NCBI RefSeq assembly: GCF_009498215.1
Contig: NZ_CP043498.1
Coordinates: 2,046,001 to 2,110,000, forward strand
DNA from: Rhizobium grahamii
Lineage (GTDB): Bacteria > Pseudomonadota > Alphaproteobacteria > Rhizobiales > Rhizobiaceae
Reading direction: 5' to 3'
Length of the DNA: 64,000 nucleotides
Shown piece after piece: positions 8,898-18,383 of the stretch; the first letter of the stretch is position 1, and every line of letters starts with the position of its first letter. The notes under the pieces were generated by a model. That model saw nothing but the letters and a program-made list of their open reading frames with translations, was not told where the DNA came from and made no database searches. The position numbers were made by a program, and so were the translations under genes.

Positions 8898-9995
8898 TCA
8901 AGGCGCAAGAATCACGCTATCGGGAGTGCCGGAGAGCGTCGGCCGCCGTTCCATCACGGCCTTGACTCCATAGTGGGCAGCCCCAACCAAAATCAGCGAA
9001 GCATAACCATCGACGGCATAGTGCCAGCCAAGGCAGACCGAGCTCAGCATCACAAAGGCTGTGTAGCAGAAAGCCAAGACGCCGAACCTGCGCGACAAGT
9101 CGATCGCAAAGAATGCGTTCAGGGCAATCAGCCCGACATGCACGCTTGGAAAAGCAGAGATTCCCGAGCCAAGGCCGGATGTACCCGCTTGGTGCAAAGA
9201 CCAGAGATAGGTCTGGAAGCTATGGGCCAGCAAAGGGCCATCGGGTGAGGAAAGAAAAGCCTGAAGTGCGGCGAAGCGTTCATGATCGCCGGTCGCCGCA
9301 CCGTAAAATGCCGGCCCGGCCGACATGAAGAAACCTGCCAGGATGTTGCCGCAGAAGACCCAGACGAACATGAACATGCTGATGTATCGGACGCGGATCG
9401 AGGCCGCGCGAGGCGATGTCGCCACGAAGAAAAGCGTTCCGAAGCAGAGGATGAACCAGAGGATGCTGTAGTTCCAGTCCATGATCCCGACCACTCCGAT
9501 CGATTGAAGAATCTTCGAAGGATCCGAACCGAAGGACAGCAAAGCGTCGGCATTGGCGAGCATATGGTCATAGACGAAGCCGCCACGAAGAATTGGCAGC
9601 AGGTTCTTGATCGACGTGAACGTTCCCTGAAAGATCATCAGCGCCATCAGCAGAGCCATACCGGAAAACAGATGCGCCAGGCGCTGTGGCGAAAACGTCT
9701 TGCGCGCGACCAGCGCCCGCTTCCCCTCAAAACGAAAGATGACCCATGCATAATCGACGACGACTGCCGTCAGCGGCATGAAGATGAGAAACAGGAAGGT
9801 CCACTGGTCGAAGTAGAGTGAGAAGGACATCACCTCGGCGTGACCGGTGGCGGTGATCAACAGGACAGAGCCAAGGAAATAGAATGCAACGGCAAAGTAA
9901 AGCCATGCGTCCGCCCTTGCGCGGATCATCAAATGCGACAGCAACTCGGAAGCCCAGATTTTTACATCCCTGGGTTTTTCATCGACTTGAAACAT
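8898..9995 (-). CDS. PAP2 superfamily membrane phosphatase
   Basis: A 365-residue polytopic inner-membrane protein with about eight hydrophobic segments. The PAP2 signature is C-terminal: the SxxxH motif in ISAFPSVHVG (near residue 280) and the final His-Asp motif in GWHYAVDGYAS (near residue 330). This arrangement resembles the PAP2_3 (Aur1/inositolphosphotransferase-like) branch. Such proteins dephosphorylate lipid phosphates or transfer head groups at the membrane surface; the substrate here is unknown. The first half, without PAP2 motifs, is a lineage-specific membrane domain. It stands alone. Confidence 0.85.
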   Translation of the reverse strand: MFQVDEKPRDVKIWASELLSHLMIRARADAWLYFAVAFYFLGSVLLITATGHAEVMSFSLYFDQWTFLFLIFMPLTAVVVDYAWVIFRFEGKRALVARKTFSPQRLAHLFSGMALLMALMIFQGTFTSIKNLLPILRGGFVYDHMLANADALLSFGSDPSKILQSIGVVGIMDWNYSILWFILCFGTLFFVATSPRAASIRVRYISMFMFVWVFCGNILAGFFMSAGPAFYGAATGDHERFAALQAFLSSPDGPLLAHSFQTYLWSLHQAGTSGLGSGISAFPSVHVGLIALNAFFAIDLSRRFGVLAFCYTAFVMLSSVCLGWHYAVDGYASLILVGAAHYGVKAVMERRPTLSGTPDSVILAP

Positions 9996-10223
9996 TGCCG
10001 ACCCACGCCCTCGACAACAGACCGACCTCTTAAAGTCTGCACCCGAATAGAAAGCACCCTATTTATTAATTTTCCTCGACCGGCATGAGTAAAAACGTCG
10101 TGTTGCGGAGTATTTTATAGTCTTCCACAAGAGCAGGCTGAGCCGCTTCCTGTGGCTCACTCGCTTGACGAGACATCCGCAATCGGGCCTCCTTGGATCG
10201 ATAAGTCTGGGGAGGAGACAGGG

Positions 10224-11252
10224 ATGAAGGCCGTACGTCTAGAAGCGACCGGAAAACTTGCCCTGCGCGACGTGGAGCGGCCTGAACCGGGCGTCGGTGA
10301 GTTGCTGGTTCGCGTTGAAGCCTGCGGCATCTGCGGAACCGATCGCCATCTCTTTCATGGCGAGTTCCCCTCCAAGCCGCCCGTCACGCTCGGTCACGAA
10401 TTCACCGGCATCATCGAGAAGATCGGGAACGGCGTCAGTGGCTTTCACGAGGGCATGCGCATCACCGGCGACCCGAATATCGCCTGCGGCCGCTGCCCCG
10501 AATGCCAGCGCGGTCGCGTCAATCTCTGCCATAACCTTCAGGCGATCGGCATTCACCGCGACGGCGGCTTTGCCGAGTATGTCTGTATCCCCCAACAGCA
10601 GGCCTTCGAGCTGCCCGATGCGCTGCCTCCCCTGCACGGCGCGTTTTGCGAGCCGCTGGCCTGTTGCATCCACGGGATAGACCTCGCCGAAATCCGTACT
10701 GGTTCTTCCGTCGTCGTGCTCGGCGGCGGCGTGATCGGCCTGCTGGTCGTCCAATTGGCGCGACTGGCAGGGGCGACCACGGTGGTTCTCCTGACCCGCA
10801 GCGAGGAGAAGCGTCGGCTCGCCGAGGAGCTTGGAGCGACCGACAGTGCAGATCCCTCCACCGGGGACATTGTCGCACGCCTGACGGCGGTTAACGGCCT
10901 GCTGCCCGGCGGCGCCGACGTTGTGATCGAATGCGCCGGCGTTGCCGAAACGATCGAGCAGGCACCCGACCTCGCACGCCGCGGCGGTACGGTCGTGATC
11001 CTCGGGGTCATGCCGCAAGGGGTGAAGGTCGCGGTCGAACCGTTCGATCTCCTGTTTCGCGAGATCAAGTTGATCAGCTCGTTTATCAATCCTTTCACGC
11101 ACCGGCGGGCCGCCGATCTCATTGCGTCGGGCACCATCAAGGTCGAACCACTGATCTCCCGCCGAATCGGCCTCGAGGAGGCCGTCGAAGCCATCTCCAA
11201 CCCCGCCCGAAAAGGCGAGATCAGGGCGCTTGTGGTGCCGGGTATCGGCTAG
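10224..11252 (+). CDS. Zinc-dependent alcohol dehydrogenase (MDR family)
   Basis: A 342-residue medium-chain dehydrogenase, probably acting on an alcohol or polyol with NAD(P). The catalytic zinc site is seen in CGICGTDRH and GHEFTG, and the structural zinc site has four cysteines in ACGRCPECQRGRVNLC (near residues 90-105). The Rossmann motif is VVVLGGGVIGLLV (near residue 170). ATG 10224 is chosen because GGAGGAG sits seven bases before it; an upstream in-frame start at 10152 lacks this. It precedes carB by 171 bases, the same order as in Sinorhizobium meliloti as I recall it. Substrate unknown (sorbitol/threonine dehydrogenase-like). Confidence 0.92.
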   Translation: MKAVRLEATGKLALRDVERPEPGVGELLVRVEACGICGTDRHLFHGEFPSKPPVTLGHEFTGIIEKIGNGVSGFHEGMRITGDPNIACGRCPECQRGRVNLCHNLQAIGIHRDGGFAEYVCIPQQQAFELPDALPPLHGAFCEPLACCIHGIDLAEIRTGSSVVVLGGGVIGLLVVQLARLAGATTVVLLTRSEEKRRLAEELGATDSADPSTGDIVARLTAVNGLLPGGADVVIECAGVAETIEQAPDLARRGGTVVILGVMPQGVKVAVEPFDLLFREIKLISSFINPFTHRRAADLIASGTIKVEPLISRRIGLEEAVEAISNPARKGEIRALVVPGIG

Positions 11253-11423
11253 GCTCCGGCAAGAGCCGCCAATTCCTGTCGATTCCGTAATTTATGGGGT
11301 TCCGTTTACAAATACATTTGCCTATAAGCCGCTTCTAGCCTGAAAAGACCATCATATGCGCGACCCGGCCGGTGCCTCCCACCCTGGCCGGCTTTCTGCG
11401 CAGCTAGGAAACGGAAAACGCCC

Positions 11424-14400
11424 ATGCCGAAGCGCCAAGATATCAAATCGATCCTCATCATCGGCGCAGGACCGATCGTCATTGGCCAGGCATGTGAATT
11501 CGACTACTCCGGCACCCAGGCCTGCAAGGCGCTGAAGGAGGAAGGCTACCGCGTCATCCTCGTCAACTCCAACCCGGCAACGATCATGACCGACCCGGGG
11601 CTGGCCGACGCCACCTACGTCGAGCCGATCACCCCCGAAGTCGTCGCCAAGATCATCGCCAAGGAGCGCCCCGACGCGCTGCTCCCGACCATGGGGGCCA
11701 GACCGCGCTCAACACGGCGCTCTCCCTGAAGCGCATGGGCGTGCTCGACCGCTACAATGTGGAGATGATCGGCGCCAAGCCGGCCGCCATCGACAAGGCC
11801 GAAGACCGCGCCCTCTTTCGCGAGGCGATGGAAAAGATCGGCCTGGAAACACCGCGCTCGATGCTCGCCAACGCCACCGACATCAAGGATGCCGACCGCA
11901 AGACGCATGAAGCCGAGCGCAACAAGCTGAAGGAAAGCCTCTCCGGCGCCGAACTCGACAAGGCGCTCGATGAACTGGAGAACCAGTGGAACCTCGGCGA
12001 GACCGACCGCAAGCAGCGTTATATCAGCCACGCCATGGCGATTGCCGCCCAGGCGATCGACGTCGTCGGCCTGCCCGCCATCATCCGCCCCTCCTTCACC
12101 ATGGGTGGCACCGGCGGCGGCATTGCCTACAACCGCTCGGAGTTCTTCGAGATCATCGGTGGCGGCCTCGACGCCTCGCCGACCACGGAAGTCCTGATCG
12201 AGGAATCGGTTCTCGGCTGGAAGGAATATGAAATGGAAGTCGTCCGCGACAAGGCGGACAACTGCATCATCATCTGCTCGATCGAAAACATCGACCCGAT
12301 GGGCGTCCACACGGGCGATTCCATCACCGTCGCGCCGGCGCTGACGCTGACCGACAAGGAATACCAGATGATGCGCAACGCCTCGATCGCGGTGCTGCGC
12401 GAGATCGGCGTCGAGACCGGCGGCTCGAACGTTCAGTTCGCCGTCAACCCGAAGGACGGCCGCCTCGTTGTCATCGAGATGAACCCGCGCGTCTCGCGCT
12501 CGTCGGCTCTGGCATCCAAGGCCACCGGCTTCCCGATCGCCAAGGTCGCGGCCAAGCTCGCCGTCGGCTACACGCTCGACGAACTCGACAACGACATCAC
12601 CGGCGGCGCCACCCCTGCCTCCTTCGAGCCGTCGATCGACTACGTCGTCACCAAGATCCCGCGTTTCGCCTTCGAGAAGTTCCCGGGCGCCTCGCCGGTC
12701 CTGACCACCGCCATGAAGTCGGTAGGCGAAGTCATGGCGATCGGCCGCACCTTCGCGGAATCGCTGCAGAAGGCGCTGCGTGGCCTCGAAACCGGCCTGA
12801 CCGGCCTCGACGAAATCGAAATCCCCGGCGTCGAGGAAGGCGAATCCAGCCAGAACGCCATCCGCGCCGCGATCGGCACGCCGACCCCGGATCGCCTGCG
12901 CATGGTCGCCCAGGCGCTACGCCAGGGCATGAGCCCGGAAGAAGTCCACGAAGGCTGCAAGATCGACCCGTGGTTCATCGCCCAGTTCAAGGCGATCGTC
13001 GACATGGAAGCCCGCATCCGCGAGCATGGCCTGCCTGCAGATGCCGCGAACCTGCGTAAGCTGAAGGCAATGGGCTTCTCCGACGCCCGCCTCGCCACGC
13101 TGACCGGCAAGCGCCCGAAGGAAGTTGCCGAGCTTCGCAACAGCCTGAACGTCCGCCCGGTCTTCAAGCGCATCGACACCTGCGCCGCCGAGTTCGCCTC
13201 GCCGACCGCCTACATGTACTCGACCTACGAAACGCCTTTCGTCGGTGAACTGCGCTCCGAAGCCGAAGTCTCCGCCGCCAAGAAGGTCGTCATCCTCGGC
13301 GGCGGTCCGAACCGTATCGGCCAGGGCATCGAGTTCGACTATTGCTGCTGCCATGCCGCATTCGCTCTGCGCGACGCCGGCTATGAAGCCATCATGATCA
13401 ACTGCAACCCGGAAACGGTCTCGACCGACTACGACACCTCCGATCGCCTCTACTTCGAGCCGCTGACGGCTGAAGACGTGATCGAAATCCTGCGCGCGGA
13501 GCAGGAAAAGGGCGAAGTCGTTGGCGTCATCGTGCAGTTCGGCGGCCAAACCCCGCTGAAGCTCGCCGAAGCGCTGGAAAAGAACGGCATCCCGATCCTC
13601 GGCACCGCGCCCGATATGATCGACCTCGCCGAAGACCGCGACCGCTTCCAGAAGCTGCTGATCAAGCTCGACCTGACGCAGCCGAACAACGGCATCGCCT
13701 ACTCGGTCGAACAGGCCCGCCTGGTCGCCACCGAAATCGGCTTCCCGCTGGTCGTGCGCCCGTCCTACGTTCTCGGCGGCCGCGCCATGCAGATCATCCA
13801 TTCCGAAGGCCAGCTGCAGACTTACCTGCTGGACACGGTTCCGGAACTGGTGCCTGAGGACATCAAGCAGCGCTACCCGAACGACAAGACCGGCCAGATC
13901 AACACCCTGCTCGGCAAGAACCCGCTGCTTTTCGACAGCTACCTGTCGAACGCCATCGAAGTCGACGTCGACTGCCTCTCTGACGGCAACGACGCCTTCA
14001 TCGCCGGCATCATGGAGCATATCGAGGAAGCCGGCATTCACTCCGGTGACTCGGCCTGCTCGCTGCCGCCGCGCACGCTGTCAGCAGAGATGATCGACGA
14101 GCTTGAGCGCCAGGCGAAGTCGATGGCCAAGGCCCTCAACGTCGTCGGCCTGATGAACGTCCAGTTCGCCATCAAGGACGGCACCGTCTACGTGCTCGAA
14201 GTGAACCCGCGCGCCTCGCGTACTGTTCCCTTCGTCGCCAAAACCATTGGCGCGCCGATCGCCAAGATCGCCGCCCGCGCCATGGCCGGCGAAAAGCTCG
14301 ACCCGTTGTTTGCGGCCTACGGCGAGAAGCCGGATCCGCGCAACCTCAAGCACATCGCCGTCAAGGAAGCTGTCTTCCCGTTCGCCCGCTTCCCCGGCGT

Positions 14401-14911
14401 CGACACGCTGCTCGGCCCGGAAATGCGCTCGACCGGCGAAGTCATCGGCCTCGACACCGACTTCGCGCTGGCTTTCGCCAAGTCCCAGCTCGGCGCCAGC
14501 GTCGAACTGCCGCGTGACGGAACGGTCTTCGTTTCGGTCCGCGACGCCGACAAGCCGCGCGTCCTGCCGGCGATCCGCGTTCTCGTCGGCGAAGGCTTCA
14601 AGGTTCTCGCAACCGGCGGCACCCAGCGCTTCCTCGCCGAAAACGGCATCGAGGCCACGAAGATCAACAAGGTTCTCGAAGGTCGTCCCCATATCGAAGA
14701 CGCGATCCGCAACCGTCAGGTCCAGCTGGTGATCAACACGACGGATGGCAACAAGGCGATCTCCGACTCGAAGTCGCTCCGCCGCGCCACGCTGATGCAG
14801 AAGGTGCCGTACTACACGACGATGGCCGGCGCCGAGGCAGCTGCCCAGGCAATCAAGGCGCTCCGCGCCGGAAACCTCGAAGTCCGCCCGCTGCAGAGCT
14901 ACTTCGCCTAA
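11424..14911 (+). CDS. carB: Carbamoyl-phosphate synthase large subunit (frameshift near 11695)
   Basis: CarB combines ammonia from CarA, bicarbonate and two ATP into carbamoyl phosphate. The reading frame opens at 11424 ([22 protein letters not shown]) and is lost in a G-run at about 11693-11697, where the conserved TMGGQTALN reads TMGAR; it resumes in the next frame and runs to 14911. Restoring one G gives 1162 residues, the usual size. Both ATP-grasp halves are seen ([25 protein letters not shown]), with the middle oligomerisation domain and a C-terminal MGS allosteric domain ([15 protein letters not shown]). As this enzyme is needed for pyrimidines, an assembly deletion is far more likely than loss. 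Confidence 0.95.
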
Positions 14912-14920
14912 TCCTCATCA

Positions 14921-14956
14921 ATGATGGCAACCCGCCGTGTCGCGGGTTGCCATCAT
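14921..14956. terminator. Bidirectional hairpin between carB and udgX
   Basis: ATGATGGCAACCCGC (14921-14935) pairs perfectly with GCGGGTTGCCATCAT (14942-14956), loop CGTGTC: a 15-bp stem between two convergent genes. No T-run follows, so it may work as a two-way transcription barrier or mRNA end stabiliser. Confidence 0.65.
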
Positions 14957-14959
14957 CGC

Positions 14960-16456
14960 TCATCGAGCAATCGATGCGATTGAATCTCCTTGCGAGATCG
15001 ATTCAATAAGCCTCTGAATTTTCAGCATATCCTGAAGGAACCGATCCGTTTCCTCCGCTTTTTTGGCGGGATCCGGCAGGCGCAGCAGATAGGACGGATG
15101 CACCGTCGTAAACAGCACGCGGCCATCCGGGGTCGCAAGCGCCTCGCCCCTGATATCCGAGAAACGAAATTTTCCGTCGGCCAATGACGCAACCGCTGTT
15201 GCCCCCATCGCGACAACAAGCTTTGGAGCGATCAGCTCCAGTTCCTGCTCGAGCCACCAACGACAATATTTCACCTCGCCCATGTTCGGCCGCTGGTGGA
15301 TGCGTCGTTTGCCTCGAGGTTCGTACTTGAAGTGTTTCACCGCATTGGTGACGTAGATTGTCGATCGCGCGATGCCCGCGTGAACCAATGCCTGATCAAA
15401 AACCGAGCCCGCCGGGCCGACGAAAGGTCGTCCAGCCAGATCTTCCTGATCGCCCGGTTGCTCGCCGACGAAAACCGCCACGGCATCGCGCGGCCCCTCA
15501 CCGAACACCGTTTGTGTCGCCGGGCCATGCAGCGGACAGCGGGTGCAGGTCGCGGCTGCCTCTCGAAGCGACTCCCATGTTCCGGCCTCCGCCACAGGCA
15601 AGCCGGGCGCATTTCGGGCCGCCTCCTGCAGACGCTCGTGGAACGGCAGCGGACGGGTTGCCTCCCGCTTCGCCATTGCCAGTACCTGGCTCTCTGCATT
15701 TGCGATCAGACCGGGAATGAGGTCCGCTTCGGGCAGATTCTTCCAGTATTTCTTCGGCATCTCTGCCTGCATCGCCTTCACCTTCAAACGCGCCGGATTG
15801 AAGATATTGGCGTAGTAGGTGCGCCAAAGTTCATCGGCTGCATCGGAAAGGTCAGGCTTTTCGCAGGAGTCATCGCCAATTGTCAGCGTCTTGCCATCCC
15901 AGCCCGCCGAGCCTTTCGGTGTTAGGATGATCCAGTCCATATCGTTGAAGCGCCTCTGAAAGAACGAGGCCTTGCGTCCGACGATGTAGTGGTCCGGTTC
16001 GAACCAGGCGAGAAACTTGCGCCGACCATTCACCGAAATCCCGCTGCCGACCTCCTTGAACCGAACGAACGCCGTCATCTTGTGTGCGTCGCGCCGAACG
16101 CTTTTCTCCATCAGGCGTGCGCGCACCACGTCTTCGTCCGAAGGCTGTTCCAGAAGCCGTCGGTCGGCCTGCAAGCGAACGAGAAGCCGGTAAAGCAACA
16201 TGAAGCGCGCCGGATCACTATGGCAGATGACAGCGTTGGCCAATTCGATAAAGGCCGGCGGCACCGTCAATGGCGCCGCGTCCGGCGACGACGCAGGAAG
16301 CGGCATTTCGCCGTCATGTCGAAAAAGCCCGCCATCCTCCGCTTCCGCGTGCCACTCGACCTCCTCGGAGGCCACGCCGGCGATGGCCAAGGCGCGGGCC
16401 GCAACCCGCCATTCCTCCAGATCCCCTCGCCCGCGCAACGTTATGTGTCGCATCAC
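14960..16456 (-). CDS. udgX: DUF4130 / UdgX-type uracil-DNA glycosylase fusion
   Basis: A 498-residue fusion. Residues about 1-270 match the DUF4130 'putative DNA metabolism' domain (TIGR03915 type) that is often linked to a radical SAM partner; residues about 290-480 are a family 4/5-like uracil-DNA glycosylase. The UDG part has a CTRC cysteine pair (304, 307; Fe-S cluster), the active-site motif GEQPGDQEDLAGRPFVGPAG (331-350) and the late HPSYLLR motif. It also has the KRRIHQRP loop (383-390) with His387. In the studied mycobacterial UdgX that loop histidine forms a covalent bond to the sugar after uracil removal, so this is a true UdgX rather than a plain UDG. It overlaps the upstream radical SAM gene by four bases (ATGA), so the two are co-translated. 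Confidence 0.9.
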   Translation of the reverse strand: MMRHITLRGRGDLEEWRVAARALAIAGVASEEVEWHAEAEDGGLFRHDGEMPLPASSPDAAPLTVPPAFIELANAVICHSDPARFMLLYRLLVRLQADRRLLEQPSDEDVVRARLMEKSVRRDAHKMTAFVRFKEVGSGISVNGRRKFLAWFEPDHYIVGRKASFFQRRFNDMDWIILTPKGSAGWDGKTLTIGDDSCEKPDLSDAADELWRTYYANIFNPARLKVKAMQAEMPKKYWKNLPEADLIPGLIANAESQVLAMAKREATRPLPFHERLQEAARNAPGLPVAEAGTWESLREAAATCTRCPLHGPATQTVFGEGPRDAVAVFVGEQPGDQEDLAGRPFVGPAGSVFDQALVHAGIARSTIYVTNAVKHFKYEPRGKRRIHQRPNMGEVKYCRWWLEQELELIAPKLVVAMGATAVASLADGKFRFSDIRGEALATPDGRVLFTTVHPSYLLRLPDPAKKAEETDRFLQDMLKIQRLIESISQGDSIASIAR

Positions 16457-17685
16457 AGCAACCTCAACTGCTCCGGCTGCGGCTCGAACATCTGGCGAAG
16501 ATCGGGCCGATCGATCAGTCGCCGCGGCGACCAGTCTTCGACAATGATGAATGCCTGCACCTTCTTGATCGAAACCCCGAGACGCGAAAGGTCATCCATT
16601 CGCAATCGGCGGAAGCGTCTCGCCGACAGCAGGGATTTCACCGTCTTCGTTCCAAAACCCGGAACCCGAAGCAGCCTCTCCCGATCAGCCTTGTTGATAT
16701 CGACCGGGAACTCGCCTCGATGGCGAAGCGCCCAGGAGAGCTTCGGATCCAGATCAAGGTCGAGCATCCCGTCGGTCTCAGACGAGGTGATCTCATCGAT
16801 ACCGAAGCCGTAGAAGCGATAAAGCCAATCGGCCTGGTACAGTCGATGCTCGCGCATCAAGGGCGGCTTGATGAGCGGCAAGGTGCTGGACGAGTCGGGG
16901 ATAGGGCTGAAGGCCGAATAGTAGACGCGGCGCAGGCCATAGCTTCCGTAGAGATTGGCGCTGCAGCCGAGGATGGCGGCGTCGTTGGCGCCATCAGCAC
17001 CGACAATCATCTGCGTGCTCTGTCCCGCCGGTACAAACCGCTTGCGACGCTTTGTCTGCAATGTCGGCTCACCCGCCGCCTCTATCTTCAGGCGGAGATC
17101 AGCCATCGAGCGACGGATTTCGGACGGCTTCTTTTCCGGCGCAAGCCGCGCGACGCCGGCATCGGTGGGGAGTTCGATATTCAGCGAGAGCCGGTCGGCA
17201 TAGAGCCCCGCCTCTTCAATCAGCTGCGGCGAGGCCTCGGGGATGGCCTTGAGATGGATATAGCCGCGAAAATTATGCGTTACCCGCAATTCCCGCGCGA
17301 TCCTGACGAGCTGCTCCATCGTATAGTCCGACGACCGGATGATCCCCGACGAGAGGAACAGGCCCTCGATATAGTTGCGACGATAGAATTCCAGCACGAG
17401 CCAGACGACTTCTTCCGGCGTAAAGCGTGCGCGCTCCACGTTGCTCGACGAGCGATTGACGCAGTACGCACAGTCATAGATGCAGAAATTGGTCAGCAGG
17501 ATCTTGAGCAGGGAAATACACCGCCCATCGGGTGCGTAAGCGTGGCAGATGCCGGATCCTTCCGTCGAGCCAAGGCCGCCGGATGCTCCCGAATCGCGCT
17601 TCGTTGTCCCGCTTGAGGCGCAGGAAGCATCATACTTTGCAGCATCGGAAAGAATGGCCAGTCGTTCTTTGAGTGACTTTCTCAT
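16453..17685 (-). CDS. Radical SAM protein with helix-hairpin-helix, UdgX partner (DNA repair/modification)
   Basis: A 410-residue radical SAM protein of the TIGR03916 type ('putative DNA modification/repair'). The Fe-S cluster cysteines are C68, C72 and C75 in [10 protein letters not shown], the CxxxCxxC pattern. The C-terminal region has a DNA-binding helix-hairpin-helix, [20 protein letters not shown], near residues 325-345. It probably does radical chemistry on DNA or a DNA adduct; the reaction is unknown. The start is ATG 17685 ([19 protein letters not shown]), which matches the family; TTG 17709 and GTG 17697 lie upstream inside the promoter. The gene sits directly behind a promoter with a LexA box and heads the operon with udgX. 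Confidence 0.9.
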   Translation of the reverse strand: MRKSLKERLAILSDAAKYDASCASSGTTKRDSGASGGLGSTEGSGICHAYAPDGRCISLLKILLTNFCIYDCAYCVNRSSSNVERARFTPEEVVWLVLEFYRRNYIEGLFLSSGIIRSSDYTMEQLVRIARELRVTHNFRGYIHLKAIPEASPQLIEEAGLYADRLSLNIELPTDAGVARLAPEKKPSEIRRSMADLRLKIEAAGEPTLQTKRRKRFVPAGQSTQMIVGADGANDAAILGCSANLYGSYGLRRVYYSAFSPIPDSSSTLPLIKPPLMREHRLYQADWLYRFYGFGIDEITSSETDGMLDLDLDPKLSWALRHRGEFPVDINKADRERLLRVPGFGTKTVKSLLSARRFRRLRMDDLSRLGVSIKKVQAFIIVEDWSPRRLIDRPDLRQMFEPQPEQLRLL

Positions 17686-17691
17686 CCTTTT

Positions 17692-17706
17692 GTTCACTAT
17701 ATGTTC
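17692..17706. promoter_or_regulatory. LexA (SOS) box
   Basis: GTTC (17692-17695), seven bases, GTTC (17703-17706) is an exact copy of the alphaproteobacterial LexA operator GTTC-N7-GTTC. It covers the -10 element of the radical SAM/udgX promoter, the expected place for repression. This makes the operon a probable DNA-damage-induced (SOS) unit. Confidence 0.8.
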
Positions 17707-17723
17707 CAACGATAAAAGTCAAG
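17696..17723 (-). promoter_or_regulatory. Promoter of the radical SAM-udgX operon
   Basis: On the - strand, CTTGAC (17723-17718), a 16-base spacer and TATAGT (17701-17696) form a near-consensus rhizobial sigma-70 promoter. The predicted start of RNA is only a few bases before ATG 17685, so the message would be almost leaderless. The LexA box overlaps the -10. Confidence 0.75.
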
Positions 17724-17900
17724 ATTGTCGGGCGTGGCCGGCACTCACGGCTGGCGATACGAATTTTATGGAAATTCGCGGGGGCGATCTGCTATAACCC
17801 AGCTAATCAGAATTGTTGCACGGTTCCGAAGTTTCCTCTTCGGGACCTGTTTTCTTTTGTGTCTGCGGCTAAGCGGATACGGGGAGTGAAGGACAGAAAA

Positions 17901-18377
17901 ATGGTTGATAAGGTACCGATGACGCAGGGTGGTTTCGTCAAGCTGCAGGAAGAACTGCGCTGGCGTCAGCAGGAAGAGCGCCCACGAATCATCGAGGCGA
18001 TCGCCGAAGCTCGTGCCCACGGTGACCTTTCCGAAAACGCCGAGTACCATGCCGCCAAGGAAGCGCAGAGCCACAACGAAGGCCGGATCGCCGAACTGGA
18101 AGATCTGACAGCTCGCGCCGAAGTCATCGACCTCTCGAAAATGTCCGGCAGCACGATCAAGTTCGGCGCCAAGGTGAAGCTGGTCGACGAGGACACCGAG
18201 GAAGAAAAGACCTACCAGATTGTCGGCGATCAGGAAGCTGACGTGAAGCAGGGCCGCATCTCCATCTCCTCCCCGATCGCCCGCGCGCTGATCGGCAAGG
18301 AAGTCGGCGATTCCATCGAAGTGAATGCGCCTGGGGGCTCCAAGGCCTACGAAGTGCTGTCCATCAGCTGGGGCTGA
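17901..18377 (+). CDS. greA: Transcription elongation factor GreA
   Basis: GreA rescues backtracked RNA polymerase by stimulating cleavage of the RNA 3' end. The 158-residue protein has the N-terminal coiled coil with the acidic tip ([18 protein letters not shown], containing the conserved Asp-Leu-Ser-Glu-Asn-Ala) and the C-terminal FKBP-like domain ending in [18 protein letters not shown] and YEVLSI. Start ATG 17901 follows GAAGGA. It is followed six bases later by lpsB, so the two form an operon, as in S. meliloti where greA and lpsB are neighbours. Confidence 0.97.
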   Translation: MVDKVPMTQGGFVKLQEELRWRQQEERPRIIEAIAEARAHGDLSENAEYHAAKEAQSHNEGRIAELEDLTARAEVIDLSKMSGSTIKFGAKVKLVDEDTEEEKTYQIVGDQEADVKQGRISISSPIARALIGKEVGDSIEVNAPGGSKAYEVLSISWG

Positions 18378-18383
18378 CGGACT

